Assembly (NCBI RefSeq): GCF_019352175.1
Contig: NZ_JACBYI010000012.1
Span: 62,001 to 126,000 of the forward strand
Source of the DNA: Paenibacillus sp. S150
Lineage (GTDB): Bacteria > Bacillota > Bacilli > Paenibacillales > Paenibacillaceae
Direction of reading: 5' to 3'
Length of the DNA: 64,000 bases
Shown here: one piece after another, positions 35,584 to 43,897 of the stretch
How the letters are laid out: every line of letters begins with the position of its first letter
How positions within the stretch are numbered: position 1 is the stretch's first letter
Program-made: the position numbers and the translations under genes
Notes under the pieces: model-generated
What the model was told of the DNA's origin: nothing
Databases searched by the model: none
The model's input: the letters and a program-made list of their open reading frames with translations, nothing else

Positions 35584-36636
35584 TTAAATATGCTGCCGTA
35601 GCGTGTCCCGGGGAATACATGTCTTACCCTTCACCGAGATCCACCTAGTCTCTGCCAGAGCCTCAAGCAAATCTGTGTAATCCAACCTTTCGGAAAGACG
35701 GCTGCCTCCTGCTAACGGATGCCACTTCACAGTAAGAAATTCATGCGGATATTCAATCATGGCACGAAGAATTCCCGTTCGATCCGCTGTTCGTCCAAAA
35801 TCAGTAATAGAGGTATCCTCCGCTGTTATTTCGGGAAAAATCAATGCGCCGATCTTGTCTGTTTCCGGTTCTGCCGCTCCCAGCACTACCTTACGAAACA
35901 AGGAGGGAGAGATTAGCAGCTTATCGGAATCCGGCTTAGGCTCTCCGTTCTCATCCTGCAGATCAAGCCGAAGCTCCGAAACCCATGCAGGATAATTCTT
36001 CAACGTACCGATGCCGACATGCGGATAATCTGGCCAGCCTCTAATACGCAGACCTGACTTTCCTTGGGATATCAGAACCTTGTCTCCCGAAAAGTACTGG
36101 CAGCCATTGTGATCAATTAAATTAAGCAGCGTGCTTGTCTTACCCGCGCCTTTATGACCCAGTACAAGATAGCAGGCACCATCTTTTATTGCCCCTGAAG
36201 CATGGAGCAGCATTGAGCCTGCCCTTTCCTCAATCAAAAGCGAGGTATATCTTACAAATTCATATAAATGTATATGGGATTGCTCTGAACCGTATAAAAC
36301 AACTGTTTCTGAATCCTGATTAAAATGATAGCCCGTGCAGTAAGTCTCATCAATGACTACAGTTGAACCATCCCGCCATATAAATTTCCTCCCCTTCAGA
36401 TTGAAGGCAGCCGCCGTGCTGTGGCGTATGACGATCTGCTCTGCCGTATGCTTCAGCCACTCGCCGGGAAGCAAGGAGTAAGGCTTGAAGTGGATTTTGA
36501 AATTCGAATCCCGGTTCTCTGTCTCCTTGAAATAAGGGTCCAGAAACTGGACAAGTGACCCGGCCAGCTCCGGGAGCGCTTCTTCATCTATCAGACTAAA
36601 GGTAACCAACCCGTTGGTGAACTTCCTCTCCCTCAT
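35584..36636 (-). CDS. HPr-kinase-like P-loop protein
   Basis: The 350-residue protein shows the core of the HprK fold: LHASG (about 144-148), Walker A GHKGAGKTS (about 160-168) and GDKVLI (about 184-189) where HprK has its acidic DD. It lacks the canonical N-terminal HprK domain and has its own region of about 140 residues. True HprK is a carbon-control enzyme and sits elsewhere in Firmicute genomes. Related kinases occur in natural-product loci, for example those phosphorylating lasso peptides in Paenibacillus (established). The ATG at 36636 has GGAGG 8 bases upstream; the longer frame to 36663 has none. Substrate unknown. Confidence 0.82.
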   Translation of the reverse strand: MRERKFTNGLVTFSLIDEEALPELAGSLVQFLDPYFKETENRDSNFKIHFKPYSLLPGEWLKHTAEQIVIRHSTAAAFNLKGRKFIWRDGSTVVIDETYCTGYHFNQDSETVVLYGSEQSHIHLYEFVRYTSLLIEERAGSMLLHASGAIKDGACYLVLGHKGAGKTSTLLNLIDHNGCQYFSGDKVLISQGKSGLRIRGWPDYPHVGIGTLKNYPAWVSELRLDLQDENGEPKPDSDKLLISPSLFRKVVLGAAEPETDKIGALIFPEITAEDTSITDFGRTADRTGILRAMIEYPHEFLTVKWHPLAGGSRLSERLDYTDLLEALAETRWISVKGKTCIPRDTLRQHI

Positions 36637-36665
36637 GGCAACACCTCCGTATGAATCATTCATTG

Positions 36666-37811
36666 CTATGCCGGCGCTCCTTTGGAGGATTGATTCACAT
36701 AATCCTTGAGAAAGGTTAGCTTGGAATAATAGGTGCTCTGAGGCTGCCAGCCTTTAAGAATAAAGAATTGCTCAACCAGCGCCGTCAAGCGGTGGAAATC
36801 GGCATATACCTTCTCTTCGTCCGGGATACCACGGGTTGACATGTATTCAATCTCACACTGCTGAAGCTTCGCCCAGGGTGTTGCGCCGGATTCGCCAAGA
36901 ACCCTGCAGTCATCAATGTTCACCATAAAGATATTGCCGTTCGCACTCTCAACACCAATATCTGACCGGGTACGTCTCCATGGAGGAAGCGGCTCTGTAC
37001 TATACCCAAAGTAATCTTCCAGAAGCATCTGAACGTCTTGATCGATCCACTGGTTCTCATAATTTTTTTCCCATCTCTCCAGCGTATCCTCGCTGTAAAT
37101 TTTCTTTTTGAACATATATAATGGATCATTCCACTGGTTCTTTCTCTTGCAATAATGAATAGCGGAAATATAACCGCGATCCTCCTGAGCATCCGGCTTA
37201 AGCTCATACAAGTAATTATCAAAGCTCCAGGACTGGTATTCATCGCCAAGCTTCAACGTATACCCCGGAAATTCTCCTCGATCAAAAGCTTCAAATATTT
37301 CCTGATGTGCCCGCCAATAGGAGAGGTGACGGCCAAAATGAAATTTCTGCTCCAATTCAGTCGTTTCATTCGCCTTGATGTAGTAGCATTCATGGTTAGA
37401 GAGATAAAGATGCGATTGTTCATAGAGATTGTAAATGTGCTCTCCCAAAGACTTCATGTCCGGTACACGCTCATTTCCCGGGTTCCGTACAAGCTGAATA
37501 AAGCCTTCCTCTACCCGCAGAGTCAAATGAGTAACTCTAATCACATTCTCCTGCCGAACCAGAACCGCAAGCGGAATATGGGTCAGGAACCAATCTGGAT
37601 CCATATCGGCTGAATGCTCTGATTCTTCTCCCGGCCCATCAAATACGATTCCTGATTGAAAATCAACAGAACTGTCCGTTTTCAACAGTATGCTCTCTCT
37701 CTCCTCGGGAATTATTCGTAGCGGAAAGAGTGCCAATTGCTTATCGTCAAGCTGCATCGGTTCATTGTGACGAATCTTCCATGAACCATAGACAACAAAA
37801 TTCAGCTCCAT
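36666..37811 (-). CDS. Uncharacterised protein with divergent CYTH-like C-terminal domain (copy 2)
   Basis: The 381-residue protein has an unrecognised N-terminal region (1-140). From residue 150 it follows a CYTH-like pattern: ELEQKF at 152-157, FKKK at 234-237, RRTRSDIGVE at 279-288 and CEIEY at 319-323. These resemble the ExExK, basic and ExE strands of triphosphate tunnel enzymes. It is paralogous to the protein encoded just upstream; both share a CYY-K segment before the ExExK, a PGY-----DE-Q-W---NY--E stretch, CR-LG, and a terminal YYSKL--L-DY-N. AAGGAGG precedes the ATG, and the gap to the upstream gene is only 3 bases. The CYTH assignment is my reading and needs a profile search. Confidence 0.7.
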   Translation of the reverse strand: MELNFVVYGSWKIRHNEPMQLDDKQLALFPLRIIPEERESILLKTDSSVDFQSGIVFDGPGEESEHSADMDPDWFLTHIPLAVLVRQENVIRVTHLTLRVEEGFIQLVRNPGNERVPDMKSLGEHIYNLYEQSHLYLSNHECYYIKANETTELEQKFHFGRHLSYWRAHQEIFEAFDRGEFPGYTLKLGDEYQSWSFDNYLYELKPDAQEDRGYISAIHYCKRKNQWNDPLYMFKKKIYSEDTLERWEKNYENQWIDQDVQMLLEDYFGYSTEPLPPWRRTRSDIGVESANGNIFMVNIDDCRVLGESGATPWAKLQQCEIEYMSTRGIPDEEKVYADFHRLTALVEQFFILKGWQPQSTYYSKLTFLKDYVNQSSKGAPA

Positions 37812-37814
37812 CCC

Positions 37815-39023
37815 TTAGACCTCCTTAAGTTCAAAGTGATTAAGGTAATCACGAAGATAGCTTAGTTTTGAATAATATCCTTCTTCAAAGGAAGTTCCTT
37901 CTTCTTCCAGGAAGGCTTTGGTGAATGCGCATACTTCGGCATAATCCTCCATAACATTGCTGATTTCATTCATGACCCGGGAACGGATATACTCTACCTC
38001 ACATTGGTACAATGCATGCTCAGCATCTCCGAGCGGACGGCAAAGATCCATAAAAATTCCGTATATATTTCCGGTTTCGAGGGATTCAATATTGATATCG
38101 AACCGTTTCCGCCGGTAGGGGGGAAGTTCCCGGACTGTGCCGATCTGCTCCGCATATGCCCTTGCTTCCTTCGGATGGACAGCAACATTAGCCTTAATGG
38201 TTTCAGTGCGAATCTCAGCATCCTTCTTGAAGGTCTTCTGCTTCACAGTCATAAGCCCATTGGCCTGGGGAACAAAAGAAATATATCCAATCTGCTCCTC
38301 CGGCTCCAAAATTTCAAACATGTAGTTTTCATAATCCCAGACTTGAAATTCATCATTAAATTCTAAAATGTATCCTGGAAGGCCGCCCGCTGCAACAGAC
38401 GCATAAAGCTTCTGTATCAGCAGCCAGGTGTCCACCGGTCGTTCAAACGTATACTTTCTTTCAATCTCCACATCCCTGCGCCACTTTGTATAATAGCAAT
38501 TGTTATTATAGTTCGGACGTGCAATAACCCATTTATCCCATGAGGCTCTGATCAGTTCTTCAACAGAAGATGCGCTGCATAATTCTTCTCCTGCTGACCA
38601 GTGATAAGCCGAGAAGAGGTTTCCCCTCTTGCCTGCAGCCAGGTGATGGTAAACTATTCTCTCGCCGGGTTTCTGTGTCACTACCAGGAATGGATAGAGC
38701 TTATCCGCCTCTTCCAGGGAACGTCCCAGACTATCCGCAAGCCAGCGATAGGATCGGTCTCGGAGAATCCGGTCCTCCTCGGTAAAGAAGTTGAGTGTGA
38801 ACCCGCCTGCTGCCGCTCTTCCTGCCGATCTCCATTCCCCTGCTGCACTTCTAAGAAACACCTCTTCTGCTCTGAAGTCTTCGGATGAAAACAGCAACGA
38901 GCTTCTTCCTATTCTTGTCTTCTCTTGAAAGCTCCCGCTTATAATTACCTCTGTAGCCAGATGCTTGTCGGCATCCGGAGCAAAATGCTGCTCAGGTAAA
39001 CTCAGGGCCAGATACGTCTTCAT
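37815..39023 (-). CDS. Uncharacterised protein with CYTH-like C-terminal domain (copy 1)
   Basis: The 402-residue protein has an unrecognised N-terminal region (1-175) and a CYTH-like C-terminal half. VEIERK lies at 185-190, a textbook ExExK motif. VKQKTFKK lies at 260-267, RRKRFDINIE at 304-313, and CEVEY at 341-345. In CYTH proteins these strands line a tunnel that holds a triphosphate and metal. It is paralogous to the next gene, but its motifs are closer to consensus. The pair may form a heteromer (inference). Encoded 19 bases after the PEP-synthase-like gene, with a Gly/Ala-rich Shine-Dalgarno (AGGAG) before the ATG. Confidence 0.72.
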   Translation of the reverse strand: MKTYLALSLPEQHFAPDADKHLATEVIISGSFQEKTRIGRSSLLFSSEDFRAEEVFLRSAAGEWRSAGRAAAGGFTLNFFTEEDRILRDRSYRWLADSLGRSLEEADKLYPFLVVTQKPGERIVYHHLAAGKRGNLFSAYHWSAGEELCSASSVEELIRASWDKWVIARPNYNNNCYYTKWRRDVEIERKYTFERPVDTWLLIQKLYASVAAGGLPGYILEFNDEFQVWDYENYMFEILEPEEQIGYISFVPQANGLMTVKQKTFKKDAEIRTETIKANVAVHPKEARAYAEQIGTVRELPPYRRKRFDINIESLETGNIYGIFMDLCRPLGDAEHALYQCEVEYIRSRVMNEISNVMEDYAEVCAFTKAFLEEEGTSFEEGYYSKLSYLRDYLNHFELKEV

Positions 39024-39042
39024 TAAGAACTCACTCCTGCTC

Positions 39043-41028
39043 CTATAGATTTCTTAAGATCCCTTCCTCCTGCGGCAGATGGATCAATCCATCCGCAATG
39101 AATACTTCTGCACCCTCTTCTGCGCTGAACTCACTATTAATGGCGGAAGGAATGCGGCTCTCTCTTAACAAGATAGCCAAGTGGCATAATAGAGAACCTT
39201 CTGAAAAAATAAAGCCGCTCACGTGCTCAAAAAGTGTCGAAAGAATGGCGTAAGGACGTTGTGCATATATTATGGGCTTCCTGGGAAGCGAGCTAATCTT
39301 GTGTATCAGGGCTTGCAAGCCTGCATGCTCCAGTACATCGGCAGTCTTATCCACACTTACCGCAGGGCCAATGCTCAATCGGTATAGCATTTGATCATCA
39401 ACCAGCGGATAGAGAGGACCCTCGGCCGTCCCGGCAGATATCACAGTACTCCCTGAATAATCGTTGTAAATGACCTCATCCATTTCCCTCGAGTAGTCAA
39501 TAAAGTATGGGAGCCCCTTCTCCAGCACCCATTCCAGCTGCGTTCCCGGAAGCTGGTCATTTACGAGCTTCGTGAATCTTAAAATGATTGGCAGAGTAGT
39601 ATAGAACTGCCGCACCTCATCCGCATCGCCGCTGTAAATAAGGTCATTAATACCGTTCACTGCGTCAAGGCTGCCGACAACAATCCGTTCGCAGCCGGCT
39701 ATGCCACGGTTGATGTTCATAAGCCCGTCTTTTGAATATTCAATCAGGACACCCTCACTCTGCTCGCCTATCCTACGGGAGATAAACCCAAATTCTCCCT
39801 GAATGAAATCTCTAATGATAATGGTGTGTGTGTGATAGCTGCCCTGGGTCAGGGCAAACGTATCCTTCAGGTATTCATATACCTGCTCCTTCTCCAATAC
39901 TACCTGACGAATGTTGGAGCTGATATCAAGCACAACCTGGCCAATCGGTGTCTTCCCGAGAAGGTCCTTCAGAATTCCAGTATTCTTCAACAAGCCTGCG
40001 CCATTAAAATACATTACATAAGCTCCCGCAACCTGAACTCCGTGGGAAATCGCCAGCCGATAAGATGAGGCTCTTTTGGTTACGTAAGAGGTATACACCT
40101 CTCTGCAGTCTCCAAGTTCCATTCCCAACGGCAGTGGACCATTGCCGTACAAATCGGCGACCATACACAGCGGCTGTGATTGTTCACTGTTATCCATCTT
40201 GGCAGTAATAGGTCTGACCTGTAAAATATACAGCGTATTGCTTGCCCATGCCCATTCAATATCAACCGGGTAGTTCAAATAGCCGGCCAGCCTTCCGGCA
40301 CTCTCCTTCACATCCTGTAAAATTGCAGCCATCTGATTGGAGCCGGCAGTAACCTCACCTTCCGAATATATCCAAGGCGTTACAGTTCCTGATACCATCT
40401 GATCTCCAAGGCCTTTCACATACTCAATCACAACCCGTTCATTAGAAGGCTGTGTGAACGCGACTCCTGAGTACTCAGAAGGGACCATTTCCTGAATAAT
40501 TAGCGCCATATCGGGCTTTGCGGAGAATTGATTTGCCCTGATTCGGGCAGCTACTGCTGCATAGCTGTAATAGGAAGACCAGCATGCTGCAATAGCTTGT
40601 ATAATTCCGGACAATCCTTCCACATTGAGCAGCGTCTCATACACCCCTGCGAAGCTGAATTGGCCTGAATCCTCTGTAGCTCCTGATGATCTGACTGCAA
40701 ACTTTCGGCCCTCCAAAGATCCGAAATGTTGGACCAGGACGCTGTTCAGTTCTGTTTCAATAGACGGGGCAAGAGCCAGTCCTACTATACGCTCCTTCAG
40801 CTGCGGGTAGGTGGATAATAAAAAACAACCTACGGTTGCTTTCAGCTCTTCAAAGAAAACCTCCAGGAAATCGGTCAGCTCTTCGCTGATGGAATCCTGA
40901 AATGCTGCCTGGGTGATGCAGATCGCCTCCGGAACCTGTACTAATCCGCTGATTCGCCCAAGATTCGCAAACTTATGCCCGGTCTGGACCGGCTCCAGGG
41001 ACGGATTCAGACTACAGATATAACTCAT
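39043..41028 (-). CDS. PEP-synthase-like phosphotransferase (ATP-grasp plus phosphohistidine domain)
   Basis: The 661-residue protein has an N-terminal PPDK/PEP-synthase ATP-binding domain (about 1-280): AVRSSGATEDSGQFSFAG at 111-128, ALIIQEMV, SGVAFT and DIEWAW----LYILQVRPIT. A middle region follows, then a C-terminal swivelling phosphohistidine domain with H616 in LLCHLAILLRESRIPSA, where most relatives have S-HAAI-ARE-GIPA. No C-terminal PEP/pyruvate barrel is present. That layout is shared with rifampin phosphotransferase, which uses ATP to phosphorylate a small molecule through His. It starts by a 4-base ATGA overlap with the upstream gene. The acceptor is unknown. Confidence 0.87.
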   Translation of the reverse strand: MSYICSLNPSLEPVQTGHKFANLGRISGLVQVPEAICITQAAFQDSISEELTDFLEVFFEELKATVGCFLLSTYPQLKERIVGLALAPSIETELNSVLVQHFGSLEGRKFAVRSSGATEDSGQFSFAGVYETLLNVEGLSGIIQAIAACWSSYYSYAAVAARIRANQFSAKPDMALIIQEMVPSEYSGVAFTQPSNERVVIEYVKGLGDQMVSGTVTPWIYSEGEVTAGSNQMAAILQDVKESAGRLAGYLNYPVDIEWAWASNTLYILQVRPITAKMDNSEQSQPLCMVADLYGNGPLPLGMELGDCREVYTSYVTKRASSYRLAISHGVQVAGAYVMYFNGAGLLKNTGILKDLLGKTPIGQVVLDISSNIRQVVLEKEQVYEYLKDTFALTQGSYHTHTIIIRDFIQGEFGFISRRIGEQSEGVLIEYSKDGLMNINRGIAGCERIVVGSLDAVNGINDLIYSGDADEVRQFYTTLPIILRFTKLVNDQLPGTQLEWVLEKGLPYFIDYSREMDEVIYNDYSGSTVISAGTAEGPLYPLVDDQMLYRLSIGPAVSVDKTADVLEHAGLQALIHKISSLPRKPIIYAQRPYAILSTLFEHVSGFIFSEGSLLCHLAILLRESRIPSAINSEFSAEEGAEVFIADGLIHLPQEEGILRNL

Positions 41029-41573
41029 TTCAGGATCACCTCTTCCACAGCTTTGGTTTCATAATCTCTATAGATTAGCGTTGATTGCGGACCTTTGGAG
41101 CCTTGATATTTCCCTTCGTACAAAGAGATTTCTCCTTTTGTTCTCCACCACATCATCTGCCCGATCTTCATTCCGGGATAGACTCGAAGGGGATGAATGG
41201 CATACAGCTGCAATGTCCATTGTCCAATGAAACCAATATCTCCAAGATTGGCTGAAAGATTAATGAAAAGGCCGAGTCTGGCAATGGATGAGCGGGCTGC
41301 AAAGGTTGGAACAAAATGGGTCCCCCCCAATATTTCCATGGTATTCCCCAGATAAAGCCTTCCCGGCTCCAGTACATAGCCTTCCTCAGGAATTTCAAAC
41401 TCCCGGATTTTGTTGGGTACTTTAGGATCAAGCGGGAACTGGTCATATACCCGGAACGTTTTATCCAGCCGAAAATTATAGCTATTGGGATTGCATTGTT
41501 CCGGATAGAGGGGATCAATTACTATTTTCCCTTTTCTACACTCTTCAATAATCTGTGGACCCGTTAAAATCAT
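41025..41573 (-). CDS. dCTP-deaminase-like protein B (catalytic Glu replaced by Gln)
   Basis: The 182-residue protein follows the dCTP deaminase/dUTPase fold. It retains the phosphate-binding RSSIAR motif (94-99; E. coli RSSLAR with S111 and R115), the PGMKIGQ strand, and a C-terminal KYQGSKG segment. The position of the general acid/base, E. coli E138 in VLEFYN, is Q122 here (TLQLYA). A classical deaminase reaction is therefore unlikely on its own. It aligns without gaps to the neighbouring protein over about 160 residues. The ATG at 41573 overlaps the end of that gene by 29 bases. The frame is open further upstream, but GGGGTGG and homology favour this start. Confidence 0.85.
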   Translation of the reverse strand: MILTGPQIIEECRKGKIVIDPLYPEQCNPNSYNFRLDKTFRVYDQFPLDPKVPNKIREFEIPEEGYVLEPGRLYLGNTMEILGGTHFVPTFAARSSIARLGLFINLSANLGDIGFIGQWTLQLYAIHPLRVYPGMKIGQMMWWRTKGEISLYEGKYQGSKGPQSTLIYRDYETKAVEEVILK

Positions 41574-42111
41574 CCACCCCACCCCCTCGCACTCCTCTTT
41601 CTTCCATTTCCAACCTGGATGATACAACTTCCTCCGACCCGGTATATTTACCGTCATAAATCATTCTGCTTCCCTGAGTACTCCAGAAAGCAATTTTCCC
41701 AATAAGCATCCCCGCATACACCATCGTAGGATGGCTCACTCTTATTTCAAGCGTCCATGGGATAATAGCCCCTGTATGCCCAAGAGGAGCACTGAACTGA
41801 ATCCACATGCCCATAGTACTTGTTGAATGATTGGCATACAAAGTAGCGGCGTAGTAATTGCTGCCCATCTTTTCCATTGTGCTGCCCAAGTAGAATACTC
41901 TCGGCAACAGACATAATCCTTCCTCAGGGATTTCAAGCCTTCGCTCTTCAGGCTTGCGCGCAGGATCAAGCACTGTGTCTTCATAGCATATAATGGTGGG
42001 AGCTAGATGAAATCCATAGGAGTTTGGCTCAATAAACTTTTCATTATATGGTTTAATTTCAATTCTGCCCTTGAGGACTTCACTGCCAATCTCCGTTCCT
42101 GTAAGGATCAT
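41545..42111 (-). CDS. dCTP-deaminase-like protein A (RSSxxR motif lost)
   Basis: The 188-residue paralogue of protein B starts MILTGTEIGSEVLKG, with AGGAG 10 bases before the ATG. It keeps E122 (TLEIRV), equivalent to the catalytic Glu of E. coli Dcd, and the AGMLIGK and KYTGSEE segments. The phosphate-binding motif reads NHSTST at 94-99 instead of RSS-AR, so the residues matching R110, S111 and R115 are all changed. The loss is complementary to that in protein B. It is not a housekeeping Dcd. Its C-terminal 30 residues overlap the next gene and differ from B. Confidence 0.85.
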   Translation of the reverse strand: MILTGTEIGSEVLKGRIEIKPYNEKFIEPNSYGFHLAPTIICYEDTVLDPARKPEERRLEIPEEGLCLLPRVFYLGSTMEKMGSNYYAATLYANHSTSTMGMWIQFSAPLGHTGAIIPWTLEIRVSHPTMVYAGMLIGKIAFWSTQGSRMIYDGKYTGSEEVVSSRLEMEERGVRGGGVDDFNGSTDY

Positions 42112-42128
42112 CCGTTCCACACTCCTGC

Positions 42129-42677
42129 TTAATTGATAACCTCCATTAATGCGAGAATCTTGGCTTGCAGATCCTCAAAATGCATTGAATCATTCATAAT
42201 GACATAATTAGGTTTAATCAAATCTATATCCTGAGTAGCTTTGGAGTAAAGGATCGTTCGTTTATCCGCTCTGGATGCCAGATGCCGGACCCGCAATTCT
42301 TCCGGGCATATTACTCTGATAAATATAAAATTCTCTTTTAACAGCGCAGGATAATCAACATACGGATCTCTTAAGTCGTCATTCAAGACAACATCCGATT
42401 TTGCCTCTTTTAACCGGCGGCAGAAATCATCGGCAAGACATGTCTTAGAAATTCTTCGAAGCTGAACGGCAATGTCCTCCAGCAGATGCTGGTCTTGATC
42501 ATCATAGAGAATATCCAAGCCTGCGGTGCGGTAGAACGTCAGCTGTAAATCATAAAGGGGCTTTGCAAGCTTAATGGTTTCTACTGTTTTGCCCTGCAGC
42601 TTGTAATAGTCTTGTATCAATGCCGCTGACGTAGACTTGCCTGATCCTGTCAGACCATACACAACTATTTTTTTCAT
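42129..42677 (-). CDS. P-loop kinase, deoxynucleotide monophosphate kinase-like
   Basis: The 182-residue protein has Walker A GLTGSGKST at about 8-16, then an AKPLYDLQ segment, a Asp-rich lid-proximal helix, and VVLNDDLRDPYVDYPALL followed by FIFIRVICPEELRVRH. This order resembles phage-type dNMP kinases and dephospho-CoA-kinase-like folds (GSGKST, then PLK-LQ, then DVR--NE). I call it dNMP-kinase-like on that pattern only. The start codon overlaps the stop of the upstream ATP-grasp gene by one base. Beside two dCTP-deaminase-like genes it points to nucleotide chemistry. Confidence 0.72.
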   Translation of the reverse strand: MKKIVVYGLTGSGKSTSAALIQDYYKLQGKTVETIKLAKPLYDLQLTFYRTAGLDILYDDQDQHLLEDIAVQLRRISKTCLADDFCRRLKEAKSDVVLNDDLRDPYVDYPALLKENFIFIRVICPEELRVRHLASRADKRTILYSKATQDIDLIKPNYVIMNDSMHFEDLQAKILALMEVIN

Positions 42678-43897
42678 TATAGGATTTCCCCTCTTGGAAC
42701 CTGTTCGTAATGATAAGCAAGCTTGATTTTGCTGAGGATTTCTTCGGCTTGCAGTTCATCACCGGATTGAAAAAATACTTTACCGGCATATAAAACAGAA
42801 GTCTGGCGCTCATTGATCATTTGGCCCGGGGCCGCAGCCAGCTGCACCTCCCTCACACCCGGAATTCCCGCAAGCTCTTCCTCCGAGCTAAGGTTCAATA
42901 TCAGCCCATTGGATACGGGAAGTCCCAACCAGCCGCTGATGCCTGAGCAATAATGTCTGTTCAGCTCAGGCATTTCCCCCAATGAGGTCTGTATAAAAGC
43001 TCTCCAGATTGACACACCGGTGTGCTTCTCTACATTCATGGGAATTCCCCCGCCGGCAGGTCTGCAGGTAATTTCGCCTATGATATATCCTTTCTCGGTG
43101 GCATAGACCTCCAGATGGGTAACTCCTTGCTCCAGACCCAGTGCTTGTACAGCCTGCATATGAAGCGTCTCAATATCCATCGCAGCTTGTGACAATTGAG
43201 GAAGAATATAAGAACCGATAAACTGTCCAAGACTGGGCAATACAGGAGCTACATATTTGGACACAGCAGCAAACTGTACCTTTCCACCATAAATTACTCC
43301 GTCGCAATGGTATTCCGCATGCACCGACAGATAACTTTCTGCGATCAACGGAACATTGGATTTGCTCAAATCCATCAGGTCTCCAGCAGCCAGCTTATGC
43401 AAGAAATCCCTCTCGGATTTAATTACTGTCGTGTTATAGGAGCCGGACCCGATAGCCGGTTTGATAATCAATGGCCATCCCAGTTCGCCTGAACAACCGG
43501 AAAGCTCCTCTACACAATCCACTCTCCGGTAATCCGCTGTCGGAAGGCCCTTCTCCCTCAGTCTCTGCTTCATCGTAAGCTTGTTGGCAAACCCTGTGCT
43601 CTGATCATAAGAAAGGCCGGGCAGAGCCAGGTTGGAACGGATAAAGCCGCCTGGAAGCAACGCTCTCTCAAAAGGACAGACGACCGCATCAATGGGTTGT
43701 ATGCGCGCTGCGGCCAGCGCCGCCTCCGCCGCTTCCTGAACGTTAGCAATGTCGCTAACCTCCAGCACCCTTGCGGCCCAAGTATATAAATGCGCATACT
43801 TGGGTTTTGTAATCACCGATACCTGAAGATCAGTCCTGGCTGCAAGAATCTCTATCGGCTCCGGCTTATCGGAATTGAGCAGCACAATATGTTTCAC
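42677..43897 (-). CDS. ATP-grasp ligase (copy 2)
   Basis: The 406-residue protein has an N-terminal pre-ATP-grasp domain, then an ATP-grasp core. LTMKQRLREKGLPTADYRRV opens the B domain, WPLIIKPAIGSGSYNT is the phosphate/lysine strand, and THLEVYATEKGYIIGEITCRPAGG carries the metal-binding acidic and Asn/Arg region. These enzymes join a carboxylate to an amine through an acyl phosphate. It overlaps the upstream ATP-grasp gene by 4 bases. It resembles peptide-bond-forming ligases such as BacD more than purine-pathway enzymes. The substrate is unknown. Confidence 0.87.
   Translation of the reverse strand: MKHIVLLNSDKPEPIEILAARTDLQVSVITKPKYAHLYTWAARVLEVSDIANVQEAAEAALAAARIQPIDAVVCPFERALLPGGFIRSNLALPGLSYDQSTGFANKLTMKQRLREKGLPTADYRRVDCVEELSGCSGELGWPLIIKPAIGSGSYNTTVIKSERDFLHKLAAGDLMDLSKSNVPLIAESYLSVHAEYHCDGVIYGGKVQFAAVSKYVAPVLPSLGQFIGSYILPQLSQAAMDIETLHMQAVQALGLEQGVTHLEVYATEKGYIIGEITCRPAGGGIPMNVEKHTGVSIWRAFIQTSLGEMPELNRHYCSGISGWLGLPVSNGLILNLSSEEELAGIPGVREVQLAAAPGQMINERQTSVLYAGKVFFQSGDELQAEEILSKIKLAYHYEQVPRGEIL

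Noticed and set aside
35584..36636. Genuine HPr kinase/phosphorylase (hprK)
   Set aside because: The N-terminal domain differs, and hprK normally sits with lgt-type genes in Firmicutes.
41025..42111. Housekeeping dCTP deaminase (dcd)
   Set aside because: Each copy lacks essential residues and they sit in a specialised operon.
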